NCBI RefSeq assembly: GCF_000422885.1
Contig: NZ_AUGX01000011.1
Location: forward strand, 248,001-312,000
DNA from: Ottowia thiooxydans DSM 14619
GTDB taxonomy: Bacteria > Pseudomonadota > Gammaproteobacteria > Burkholderiales > Burkholderiaceae_C
Direction of reading: 5' to 3'
DNA length: 64,000 nucleotides
The notes under the pieces were generated by a model that was not told where the DNA came from, made no database searches, and saw only the letters and a list, made by a program, of their open reading frames with translations. Both the position numbers and the translations under genes were made by a program. Positions 44,031 through 52,500 of this stretch are shown here, piece after piece (position 1 is the first letter of the stretch; every line of letters starts with the position of its first letter).

Positions 44031-44945
44031 ATGACAGACAATTTGCCAATGGAAAATGATTCGCTGCGTATTCCTCCACTGACCGCCGTTAGGTCTTTTT
44101 TTGCCTTGGGGCGACACAAGAGTATTCGCAAGGCCGCCGCAGAACTCGACGTCACCCATACCGCAGTCATTCGTCAAGTCCGAATCCTGGAGTCCTGGCT
44201 GGGCGCATCCTTGATCGAAACGACTTCAACTGGAACCAGCCTGAATGCCCAAGGGCTGCGGTTTCACAACTCGCTGCAAAGTGCCTTCAAGATCATCTCT
44301 GATGCGACCGCTGAAATCCGCCCGCCGGGACAGACCAGGGAATTGCGCATTTGCGCGCCGCCGGGATTTGCCACGTTCTGGATACTTCCCCGCCTTCACG
44401 AGATCCAGCGGCAACTACCATCCGTTGCTTTCGAGATCATTCCCTTCGAGGCCCACCGCTTCGACCCAAATAGCTTCGATGTGGAGATTGCCTACGGCGA
44501 CAGGGAGGGCAACGCACTGATCAACATCGAACTGATCCGCCCTCGGATGAGAGTGCTTGCATCGCCCGCCTGGATCGATAGCCATCCGGAAGTTCGGAAT
44601 GCCTCTGACCTGATGCACGTATCGTTGATTCATGAACGCTTGACCGATGTTTGGCGTGCCTGGTTCGAGGCGTTGGACCTAGTCCCGGGACGCTTGGCAG
44701 GTCCGCGTGTAGGAGCCCTGACCACGGTGCTCGAGGCGGTGCACATGCATCAGGGACCAGGAGTTTTTGCCCAGATTTTCGTAGATCAACCTTTGACGCG
44801 CGGGGTGTTGCAGCCGGTGGTCGACGACTCGCCGCGGGTCGATGCCTATCGCTTGGTGACGACCCCCGAACGCTACGCCGACCCGGTGGTCAAACGGTTT
44901 GTCGAATGGCTTCATGCGAGTCTCGACGAGGCCAGACAGACCTGA
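44031..44945 (+). CDS. LysR-family regulator, GcvA-like
   Basis: 304 residues. The opening IPPLTAVRSFFALGRHKSIRKAAAELDVTHTAVIRQVRILE is the GcvA-type winged helix, and the effector domain starts near 97 (RELRICAPPGFATFWILPRLHE). GcvA-like regulators commonly control amino acid or beta-lactamase genes. Here it is in line with and just upstream of the ABC transporter genes (gap 159 bases), unlike the usual divergent layout, and probably regulates them. Confidence 0.9.
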   Translation: MTDNLPMENDSLRIPPLTAVRSFFALGRHKSIRKAAAELDVTHTAVIRQVRILESWLGASLIETTSTGTSLNAQGLRFHNSLQSAFKIISDATAEIRPPGQTRELRICAPPGFATFWILPRLHEIQRQLPSVAFEIIPFEAHRFDPNSFDVEIAYGDREGNALINIELIRPRMRVLASPAWIDSHPEVRNASDLMHVSLIHERLTDVWRAWFEALDLVPGRLAGPRVGALTTVLEAVHMHQGPGVFAQIFVDQPLTRGVLQPVVDDSPRVDAYRLVTTPERYADPVVKRFVEWLHASLDEARQT

Positions 44946-45104
44946 ACGGCGCCCTGATACCACTGCGTGAAAGGCTTCTTGTGGAAACTTTGAGTCACCA
45001 CGGTGTTGTCTTTTAGAGGACTTACCAGCGGGAGGGTGCATACCTAAACTGTGGTTCTGCCAGCTGCATACCTGGGTGCAGCGCACAAACCAAGGAAATT
45101 CGGT

Positions 45105-46289
45105 ATGAATAAAAAATATCAGTTTTTGCTGATGCTTGCCACATTTAGCCTGTCCAGTTCGGTGTTCGCACAAGCTGGTGAAATTCGAATCGTACATATT
45201 CACAGCATGACCGGACCGCAAGAGGATCTGGGCCGACAAACGAGGCTGGGACTGCAGATTGGCCTCGACTATGCGACCAACGGCACTCGGATGCTGCACG
45301 GGAAAAAGATCGTCCTGATCGAGAAGGATGACCAGGGTAAGCCGGATGTGGGCAAAGCCCTGCTGGCTGCCGCGTACTCCGACGACAAAGCTGATATTGC
45401 CATCGGCCCCACTATGTCGAATGTCGCGCTGGCAATGCTGCCAGTCGCCGAAGAATACAAAAAGGTCCTGATCGTCGAACCGGCAGTTGCTGACTCGATT
45501 ACCGGCGATAAATGGAACCGCTATATATTTCGGACCGGTCGAAACAGTACCCAGGATGCAGTTGCCAATGCGGCGGCCATCGATGGCCCGGGAGTTTCTA
45601 TTGCTACGCTGGCCCAGGACTATGCCTTTGGCAAGGACGGCGTGCGGGCCCTGAAGGCGGCGATCAAGAAGGGAACGGTTGTGCACGAGGAGTACGCACC
45701 GCCGACGACCAGTGATTTCACGGCGAGCGCGCAACGCATCATTGACAAGCTGAAGGACCGTCCGGGCCGCAAGGTCATCTGGATACTCTGGTCCGGTGCC
45801 GGAAATCCCTACAAGATCATCGATATGGACCTCAAGCGCTACGGTATCGAGGTAGCGTCATTCGGCAATACGTTCGCTGCAATGGCGGCATATAAAAACT
45901 TGCCGGGAATGCAAGGCGCCAGCACCTATTACTTCGGCTTACCCCAAAACAAAGTAAATGATTACCTTGTCGCTGAGCACCAAAAGCGCCACGGCATCCC
46001 GCCTGACACTTTCACCGCCGGCGGATTCTCCGCAGGCGTAGCCGCTGTGACGGCGCTACGGAAAACCGGTGGAGAAACGGGCAGCGCCAAACTCATCGAA
46101 GCCATGGAGGGCATGAGTTTCGAGTCGCCGAAAGGGACGATGACTTTCCGCAAGGAAGATCATCAGGCAATGCAGTCGATGTACCACTTCAAGATCAAGG
46201 TCGACCCGGCACTTGCCTGGGGGGTACCCGAGCTTGTCAAGGAAATCAAGCCGGAAGAGATGGCCATCCCGGTTGCCAACAAGCGATAA
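45105..46289 (+). CDS. Branched-chain-type ABC transporter substrate-binding protein
   Basis: 394 residues from ATG 45105 with AAGGAAA upstream. Signal peptide KKYQFLLMLATFSLSSSVFA. Periplasmic type I fold: EIRIVHIHSMTGPQEDLGRQ, then IGPTMSNVALAMLPVAEEY and IATLAQDYAFGKDGVRALK. The LivK/Leu-Ile-Val receptor family includes receptors for amides, urea, aromatic compounds and peptides, so the ligand is open. First structural gene of the cluster. Confidence 0.9.
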   Translation: MNKKYQFLLMLATFSLSSSVFAQAGEIRIVHIHSMTGPQEDLGRQTRLGLQIGLDYATNGTRMLHGKKIVLIEKDDQGKPDVGKALLAAAYSDDKADIAIGPTMSNVALAMLPVAEEYKKVLIVEPAVADSITGDKWNRYIFRTGRNSTQDAVANAAAIDGPGVSIATLAQDYAFGKDGVRALKAAIKKGTVVHEEYAPPTTSDFTASAQRIIDKLKDRPGRKVIWILWSGAGNPYKIIDMDLKRYGIEVASFGNTFAAMAAYKNLPGMQGASTYYFGLPQNKVNDYLVAEHQKRHGIPPDTFTAGGFSAGVAAVTALRKTGGETGSAKLIEAMEGMSFESPKGTMTFRKEDHQAMQSMYHFKIKVDPALAWGVPELVKEIKPEEMAIPVANKR

Positions 46290-46405
46290 GTGCTTGCCTG
46301 CTGTGGGTGGGCCTGATTTTCGGCTCGCCTTCATGTTTTCACGACTGTGGTGATCGAGGCGCCGGTGAGCCTGCGCATGTCATCGTCTTCCAAAACACTA
46401 TCCCG

Positions 46406-47170
46406 ATGCTTGAAACGCGAAATCTAACCGTGCGGTTTGGTGGGCATACTGCCGTCAACGCAGTGTCATGCAAGTTTTTGCCCGGGACACTGACGGCCAT
46501 CGTCGGCCCCAACGGGGCGGGCAAGACGACCTACTTCAACCTGATCTCGGGCCAACTCAAGGCGACCGCAGGAGAGGTAGAACTCCACGGGCGAAAACTC
46601 GGAGACCTTCCTGCATCCGCCCGCACGCGGGCTGGTCTGGGCAGAGCGTTCCAGCTCACTAACCTCTTCCCGAATCTGTCGGTACTGGAGAACGTACGCC
46701 TCGCCGTGCAAGCTACGCGACAAGGAAAACATCGCCACGGGCACAACCTCTGGAGTGTGTGGAGCGACCACGCGGCCTTGACTGATCGTGCCAGAGATCT
46801 TCTGTTGCAAACCAGGCTTGACTACAAGCAAAACGCCGACGTCGCAAGCTTGCCCCACGGCGACCAGCGAAAGCTAGAGGTTGCGCTGCTCATGGCTCTG
46901 GAGCCACAGGTGTTCATGTTCGACGAGCCGACAGCGGGAATGACGGCCGCGGAGGCGCCTGTGATCCTTGACCTGATCCGTAACCTGAAGCAGGACAGGA
47001 CAAAAGCCATCCTTCTCGTGGAGCACAAGATGGATGTGGTGCGGGAGCTGGCAGACAGGATCATCGTACTGCACAACGGAACACTGGTTGCAGATGGAGA
47101 GCCGTCTGCGGTTATCGCTTCAAGTGTTGTCCAGGAAGCTTACCTGGGCGTTGCTGCGGAGGCTGCATGA
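46406..47170 (+). CDS. Branched-chain-type ABC transporter ATPase (LivG type)
   Basis: 254 residues from ATG 46406. Walker A IVGPNGAGKTTYFN, LivG-typical GLGRAFQLTNLFPNLSVLENV, a signature replaced by LPHGDQRKLEVALLMA (the usual LSGGQ reads LPHGD, as in other LivG-type subunits), Walker B QVFMFDEPTAGM and switch LVEHKMDVV. It overlaps the next gene by four bases. Confidence 0.93.
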   Translation: MLETRNLTVRFGGHTAVNAVSCKFLPGTLTAIVGPNGAGKTTYFNLISGQLKATAGEVELHGRKLGDLPASARTRAGLGRAFQLTNLFPNLSVLENVRLAVQATRQGKHRHGHNLWSVWSDHAALTDRARDLLLQTRLDYKQNADVASLPHGDQRKLEVALLMALEPQVFMFDEPTAGMTAAEAPVILDLIRNLKQDRTKAILLVEHKMDVVRELADRIIVLHNGTLVADGEPSAVIASSVVQEAYLGVAAEAA

Positions 47171-47886
47171 ATCTGCTTGAACTTCATGGCGTGCACAGCC
47201 ACATTGGCGCCTATCACATACTGCATGGTGTTGACTTGGCGGTGCCTAAGGGCCAACTCACAATGTTGCTGGGCCGCAATGGTGCAGGCAAGACGACGAC
47301 TTTGCGGACCATCATGGGTCTGGTCAACGCCAGCCAGGGAAATGTGTGGTTTTCCGGCCAAGAAATCACATCGATGCGAACGCCCGATATCGCCGGCAAG
47401 GGCATCGCGTACGTTCCCGAAACGATGGGCATTTTTTCCGATCTGACAGTCAGGGAAAACATGCTACTTGCAGCACGGTCCGCGAGAAGCCACGAAGGTT
47501 TTGATCAGAAACGGCTGAAGTGGATATTTCAATTGTTCCCTGCCGTGGAGCGCTTCTGGAACCACCCAGCTGGAAAGCTCTCGGGTGGACAAAAGCAGAT
47601 GCTCGCCGTCTCGCGTGCCATCGTGGAGCCGCGCGAGTTACTGGTGATCGACGAGCCCAGCAAGGGACTGGCCCCCGTCATGATCAACAGTCTGATAGAG
47701 GCGTTCTCCCAGCTGAAGTCGAGCGGAGTGACGATCCTGCTTGTCGAACAAAACTTCAATTTCGCCCAGAAGCTTGGCGACACGGTGGCTGTGATGGACA
47801 ACGGTCGCGTAGTGCACAGCGGCGACATGGCCGCCTTCGCGGCTGACGAACAACTGCAGCAGTCGCTGCTTGGACTTGCATTATGA
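47167..47886 (+). CDS. Branched-chain-type ABC transporter ATPase (LivF type)
   Basis: 239 residues. Walker A LLGRNGAGKTTTLRT, the LivF block GIAYVPETMGIFSDLTVRENM, signature KLSGGQKQMLAVSRA, Walker B LLVIDEPSKGLAP, switch LVEQNFNFA. It overlaps both neighbours by four bases, so the ATPase pair and the first permease are translationally coupled. Confidence 0.94.
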   Translation: MNLLELHGVHSHIGAYHILHGVDLAVPKGQLTMLLGRNGAGKTTTLRTIMGLVNASQGNVWFSGQEITSMRTPDIAGKGIAYVPETMGIFSDLTVRENMLLAARSARSHEGFDQKRLKWIFQLFPAVERFWNHPAGKLSGGQKQMLAVSRAIVEPRELLVIDEPSKGLAPVMINSLIEAFSQLKSSGVTILLVEQNFNFAQKLGDTVAVMDNGRVVHSGDMAAFAADEQLQQSLLGLAL

Positions 47887-48866
47887 AACCCCAACTCGAC
47901 TGGAGGCCGATCGCGCTGGTGCCCGCTTTGGCATTCGCAGCCGTACCGCCCACCGGATCTCTTTCAACCTGGATGACGCTGACGGTGGCAGGTCTAGCCA
48001 TGGGCATGATCATCTTCATCATTGCATCGGGGCTGACCCTAATTTTCGGCTTGATGGACGTGCTGAACTTCGGTCACGGCGTGTTCATCGCGCTTGGCGC
48101 TTTCGTGGCTAGCAGCGTTCTGGGTGGCATGGCCGACTGGACGGGTTCTGCCGAGTTATTGCGCAACGTTGTGGCTGTCCTTCCTGCCATGTTGGTTGCG
48201 ATGCTCGTGGCTGCCGCCATTGGCCTGGCGTTCGAACGGTATCTCGTTCGGCCGGTGTATGGCGATCACCTCAAGCAGATCCTGATTACGATGGGCGGGA
48301 TGATCATCGGCGAGGAGCTGATCAAGGTCGTGTGGGGACCGGCTCAGATTCCGCTTCCGTTGCCCGAAGCATTGCGCGGATCCGTGCTGATCGGTGATGC
48401 TGCGGTCAGCAAGTACCGGTTACTGGCGGTCATCGTTGGCTGTGCGGTCTTCGCCATACTGGCATGGACATTGAGCCGCACCAAGATCGGTTTGTTGATT
48501 CGCGCAGGTGTGCAGGATCGAGAGATGGTCGAGTCACTAGGCTATCGCATAAGCCGCCTCTTTGTCGGCGTGTTTGTCGTCGGCAGCGCATTGGCCGGTC
48601 TGGGGGGTGTGATGTGGGGGCTATTCCAGCAAAACTTGGTTCCCCAGATGGGCGCGCAAGTCAACATCATTATCTTTATCGTCATCATCATCGGTGGCCT
48701 TGGCTCTACTGCAGGAGCCCTTATTGGCTCGTTGCTCGTTGGGCTGATGACGAACTACGTGGGTTTCCTGGCGCCGACGCTGACTCAGTTCTCGAGCATT
48801 TTCCTGATGGTCGTAGTGCTGTTGTGGCGACCGCAAGGCCTCTACCCTGTGGCATCCAGCCGTTGA
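47883..48866 (+). CDS. Branched-chain-type ABC transporter permease (LivH type)
   Basis: 327 residues with about eight membrane helices. Family motifs GLTLIFGLMDVLNFGHGVFIALGAF near 46-70 and the coupling stretch GVQDREMVESLGYRISRLF near 202-220. It forms the translocation channel with the LivM-type protein; 11 bases separate them. Confidence 0.93.
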   Translation: MKPQLDWRPIALVPALAFAAVPPTGSLSTWMTLTVAGLAMGMIIFIIASGLTLIFGLMDVLNFGHGVFIALGAFVASSVLGGMADWTGSAELLRNVVAVLPAMLVAMLVAAAIGLAFERYLVRPVYGDHLKQILITMGGMIIGEELIKVVWGPAQIPLPLPEALRGSVLIGDAAVSKYRLLAVIVGCAVFAILAWTLSRTKIGLLIRAGVQDREMVESLGYRISRLFVGVFVVGSALAGLGGVMWGLFQQNLVPQMGAQVNIIIFIVIIIGGLGSTAGALIGSLLVGLMTNYVGFLAPTLTQFSSIFLMVVVLLWRPQGLYPVASSR

Positions 48867-48877
48867 AAAGTCATCAC

Positions 48878-49966
48878 ATGCTCACCCGAATCCTTTCCGG
48901 CGATTTTCCGCGTAGTCGTACGCTGGCTGTTCTTTTGGCACTGGTGCTGATCAGCCTAACTTTTGCACCCTTCCTGTTCCCAGGCATGAAGGCCCTAAGC
49001 GTGGCCGCAAAAATCCTCGTCTTCATCGTCTTGGTGGCGAGTTTTGACCTCTTGCTTGGCTATACCGGCATTGTCAGTTTTGCTCACACCATGTTTTTTG
49101 GCATCGGTGCGTACGGCATCGCGATCTCAGCAAGTCGACTCGGCGCGGGCTGGAATTCGATCTTCGTGGGACTTGCCGGCGCGTTGGTGATATCGACCGT
49201 GTTGGCACTGGCCATTGGCTTGTTTTCGCTGCGCGTGCGCGCAGTCTTCTTTGCCATGATCACGCTGGCGGTAGCGTCGGCCTTTCAGACGTTGGCATCG
49301 CAGCTGTCGGACATCACGGGTGGCGAGGACGGGCTCACGTTCAAGTTGCCCCAGCTGCTCTCCCCGGGCCTTGAGTTTTCGGATCAGCCCTTCCTGGGTG
49401 TCTCGCTTAACGGGCGCCTCTTGTGCTACTACCTGCTTTTCTTGACGGCTGTAGTGTTGGTCCTGGCTCTGCTGCGAATTGTCAATTCTCCTTTTGGTCG
49501 GGTTTTACAGGCAATCCGGGAGAACGAGTTTCGCGCCGAAGCCATTGGTTACCGCGTCGTTGTTTACCGAACCACGGCAGCCGTGCTGTCTGCACTGTTC
49601 GCCACCATTGCCGGTGCTATGTTAGCAATCTGGCTACGCTACACCGGTCCAGATACAACGCTGAGTTTCGAAGTGATGATCGATGTCCTGCTGATCGTCG
49701 TGATCGGCGGTATGGGATCGATCTACGGGGCAGTGGTTGGATCTGTGATGTTCCTAATCGCGCAGAACTACCTCCAGGACCTGCTGGCGGTTACTAGCAA
49801 GGCCCTGCAGGGCATCCCGTTCCTGCATGACCTCTTTTCACCGGACCGCTGGCTCCTCTGGTTAGGTGTTTTGTTCGTGCTCGCCGTCTACTTCATCCCG
49901 AACGGCGTCGTGGGCCGGCTTCGAGGCACACAATTTTTGCCAAGTAATTCTGGAGAGACACCATGA
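48878..49966 (+). CDS. Branched-chain-type ABC transporter permease (LivM type)
   Basis: 362 residues from the ATG at 48878; a much longer frame upstream is the shadow of livH. About nine helices; LLLGYTGIVSFAHTMFFGIGAYG and the coupling loop AIRENEFRAEAIGYRVVVYR are the family markers. The gene overlaps the M81 peptidase by four bases, so uptake and hydrolysis are produced together. Confidence 0.92.
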   Translation: MLTRILSGDFPRSRTLAVLLALVLISLTFAPFLFPGMKALSVAAKILVFIVLVASFDLLLGYTGIVSFAHTMFFGIGAYGIAISASRLGAGWNSIFVGLAGALVISTVLALAIGLFSLRVRAVFFAMITLAVASAFQTLASQLSDITGGEDGLTFKLPQLLSPGLEFSDQPFLGVSLNGRLLCYYLLFLTAVVLVLALLRIVNSPFGRVLQAIRENEFRAEAIGYRVVVYRTTAAVLSALFATIAGAMLAIWLRYTGPDTTLSFEVMIDVLLIVVIGGMGSIYGAVVGSVMFLIAQNYLQDLLAVTSKALQGIPFLHDLFSPDRWLLWLGVLFVLAVYFIPNGVVGRLRGTQFLPSNSGETP

Positions 49967-51444
49967 AAATTGCAGTTGGTGCAATGTTGTACGAGGGAAA
50001 TACGTTTGCGAGAGGAGAGACTGGCCTGGCCGCGTTCCAAAGCAATTACCTCTTTGAGGGAGCGGAGATACTGGAGCGGCTCATTGATGGTGACGTCGAG
50101 GTGTCTGGTGCATTGAAAGTGCTGCAGGCGTCCGGGGCAACCATCGTGCCGCTCATTGCAACGCACGGAGGGTGCGGCGGTAAGTTGGTAGCCGGATGCT
50201 TTGAAGAACTTTGCTCCAGGTTGTTGAGCCGGATGGACTGTGACGTCGATGGCGTTTACTTGGCCCTGCATGGCGCGATGGTGTGCGCTGACGAACCCGA
50301 ACCTGAGGTGGCGCTCATGCAACGCATCAGGGAGCTAGTAGGTTCGGTACCCATCGTCGTGACGCTTGACCTTCATGCACACATCACACCCAAGTTGCTC
50401 TCACTGTGCGATGCGATCGTCGGCTACCAGCACTACCCTCACGACGATGCCTTCGAAACCGGGGTAAGGGGTGCGAGCCTTCTGCTGCAGTCCCTGGGTG
50501 GCAGAGCCCGGCTGACCAGCCGCATGCGTAAACTCTCACTCCTGGTACCGCCAACGACGGCGGGCACCCGGCTGCCGACGCCGATGCGCGAGATGTACCG
50601 GCAGTGCCGTAGCCTCGAAGGCCTGCCCGGGATTCTCGCGGTGAGTTATTTTCCCTCGACCCCATGGGCCGAGCGTCCCGATGGTGGCACCGCTTTCGTC
50701 GTGGTAACCGATGGCACAGCGGTAGACGTCGAAACCCATCTCGAAAAACTGTGCACGGTTTTGTGGCGTTCCCGGTCCAGGTTTCAGCCTGACGTTCACC
50801 TGCTGGAAGACGTAATCTCCCTGACTGCCCACGACATCGCAGGCCCGGTGATTGTCAGTGAGATGTCAGACGCAGTTGGCGCGGGCGCAGCGGGCGACAG
50901 CGCATACATCCTGGAAAAATTCAAGCACTCCGCAGTGCAAACGCCAGTGCTCATTCAGATCGTGGATCCGGAGGTCAGTGCCCTTGCCCGGCGGTACGGC
51001 GTCGGGAGCCGCATTTCTTGTGTGATCGGCAACAAGGTAGAGAACCGATATGGTGAGCCGGTTGAATTGACTGCGGAAGTATTGAGTTTCTTCGATGGCG
51101 CGTTTACTTACTCAGGCGGGCTCATGAGCGGTATCCGCGCCACGGTTGGCCCGTCCGCCGTCATCCGTGCGCGAAACATCACGATCCTGGTCACCGACAG
51201 GCCGGCCTACGAGTACGCAGACGAGCAATATGCCGCAGCCGGGCTGAACGTGCGCGAGTTCCAGTACGTAGTGGTCAAGAACCCGATGAATTTTCAACAG
51301 GTGTATGCCTGGGCTCCGAAGCGATTCGGGCTCGACACGCCCGGCGCGGGTCGCGCGGACCTGACCAAGCTCGAGTGGGAAAGCTGTCAGCGTCCGTTTT
51401 ATCCCCTGGATGACAGCGAAGAGGCCATATACCGAAGTACGTAA
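49963..51444 (+). CDS. M81 (MlrC/DUF1485)-family metallopeptidase-like protein
   Basis: 493 residues. Expected zinc ligands lie in VVTLDLHAHITPKL (D and H) and GYQHYPHDDAFETG (H); LALHGAM near 102 is the third conserved block. MlrC of the microcystin degraders cleaves a linear tetrapeptide and Adda-containing fragments; most M81 members, including those linked with ABC transporters, have no known substrate. It follows livM with a four-base overlap and precedes an aminotransferase by 41 bases. A role as peptidase or amide hydrolase releasing an amino acid for the transaminase is an inference. Confidence 0.9.
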   Translation: MKIAVGAMLYEGNTFARGETGLAAFQSNYLFEGAEILERLIDGDVEVSGALKVLQASGATIVPLIATHGGCGGKLVAGCFEELCSRLLSRMDCDVDGVYLALHGAMVCADEPEPEVALMQRIRELVGSVPIVVTLDLHAHITPKLLSLCDAIVGYQHYPHDDAFETGVRGASLLLQSLGGRARLTSRMRKLSLLVPPTTAGTRLPTPMREMYRQCRSLEGLPGILAVSYFPSTPWAERPDGGTAFVVVTDGTAVDVETHLEKLCTVLWRSRSRFQPDVHLLEDVISLTAHDIAGPVIVSEMSDAVGAGAAGDSAYILEKFKHSAVQTPVLIQIVDPEVSALARRYGVGSRISCVIGNKVENRYGEPVELTAEVLSFFDGAFTYSGGLMSGIRATVGPSAVIRARNITILVTDRPAYEYADEQYAAAGLNVREFQYVVVKNPMNFQQVYAWAPKRFGLDTPGAGRADLTKLEWESCQRPFYPLDDSEEAIYRST

Positions 51445-51485
51445 GCGTGATGGCAGGGACCGTAGAACAGAAAAAGGACTGATAA

Positions 51486-52397
51486 ATGGATACGGAAAAA
51501 TTCAGGAATGGCGCAGCCTATGTGGGTGGTAAATTTGTACCTTTCAGCGAGGCTGCGATTTCAGTAGCCGACTGGGGTTTCACCCGGTCCGACGCCGTGT
51601 ATGACGTCGTGCACGTTGATGACTACCGGTTCTTTCGCTTGAAGGACCACGTGGAGCGCTTCGAAGCTTCGATGAAAAAACGACGCATTGACGTCGGTCT
51701 GAGCACTCAAGAAATCGAAGTCGTGCTACACCGCGTGGTCGCGCTTTCAGGTCTGTCGAGTGCTTACGTTGCCATGGTGGCGCTGCGGGGACGTCCGAGG
51801 GTCGTCGGCTCGAGGCGGCCTGAAGATTGCACTAACCACCTAGTTGCCTACGCCGTGCCATGGGTCGATGTGATTTCCAAAGAGATGCAGGAAACAGGGG
51901 CCACGCTCTGGATTTCCGAGCATCCGCGAGTACCCGATGCGTCTGTAGACCCTGCTGTCAAAAACTATCAGTGGAGTGATCTGACCTCGGCACTTTTCGA
52001 GGCGCACGACCACGGCTATGAGACAGCAGTTCTTTGTGATGCTGAAGGGTTCGTCACTGAAGGGCCCGGGTTTAATGTGTTCGTGGTAAAGGAAGGCCGG
52101 CTGGTCACACCGGACCGAGGTGCATTACCTGGCATCACTCGCAAGACGATCTTGGAATTATGTGCCGAACTCGGTGTCCCGCATTCGATCGGCCCGGTAT
52201 CGAGGTCTGACTTGCAGAGCGCAGACGAAGTTTTCATCAGCTCGTCAGCTGGCGGTGTCATGCCGGTGCGACAGGTCTCCGACGGGGGCGCATTGCCTGG
52301 ATCTGGCGGAACTGTTTTCCGTTCAATCAGAGAAGCCTATTGGTCAGCACATAAACGCCCGCTATTCTCTACGCCGGTGGAGGCGGTCCAGGCTTAG
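51486..52397 (+). CDS. Class IV aminotransferase (D-alanine/branched-chain type)
   Basis: 303 residues. The PLP lysine is in VDPAVKNYQWSDLTSALFEA and the glycine-rich phosphate region in TEGPGFNVFVV; SSSAGGVMPVRQV is the fold class IV C-terminal signature. Fold class IV members act on branched-chain L-amino acids, D-amino acids, or as (R)-amine transaminases; the sequence alone does not decide. With its location after an M81 hydrolase and amino acid-type transporter it most likely deaminates the imported or released amino acid, perhaps a D- or beta-amino acid. Start ATG 51486 follows GGACTGATAA. Confidence 0.9.
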   Translation: MDTEKFRNGAAYVGGKFVPFSEAAISVADWGFTRSDAVYDVVHVDDYRFFRLKDHVERFEASMKKRRIDVGLSTQEIEVVLHRVVALSGLSSAYVAMVALRGRPRVVGSRRPEDCTNHLVAYAVPWVDVISKEMQETGATLWISEHPRVPDASVDPAVKNYQWSDLTSALFEAHDHGYETAVLCDAEGFVTEGPGFNVFVVKEGRLVTPDRGALPGITRKTILELCAELGVPHSIGPVSRSDLQSADEVFISSSAGGVMPVRQVSDGGALPGSGGTVFRSIREAYWSAHKRPLFSTPVEAVQA

Positions 52398-52403
52398 GCA
52401 TCG

Positions 52404-52421
52404 CATGTGGGGATTATCGGG
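52404..52421. repeat. 18-bp direct repeat, right copy
   Basis: CATGTGGGGATTATCGGG, exact copy of 43449-43466, seven bases after the aminotransferase stop codon. On the reverse strand it reads like the start region of pth but is followed by unrelated sequence, so one copy was generated by the event that placed the block. Confidence 0.75.
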
Positions 52422-52500
52422 CGATGAGTGAATCGTGGTCGTTGGGGGCCCTATTGCAATACGATACCTGCGTGAGCGGACTGCCCTGGGGGCTCCGTGG

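Noticed and set aside
44679-45734. 351-codon reverse open frame
   Set aside because: Antisense across the LysR and receptor genes, both of which have complete domains and start signals.
48464-48877. Upstream extension of the livM frame
   Set aside because: Overlaps the end of livH in another frame; the ATG at 48878 gives a full-length LivM.
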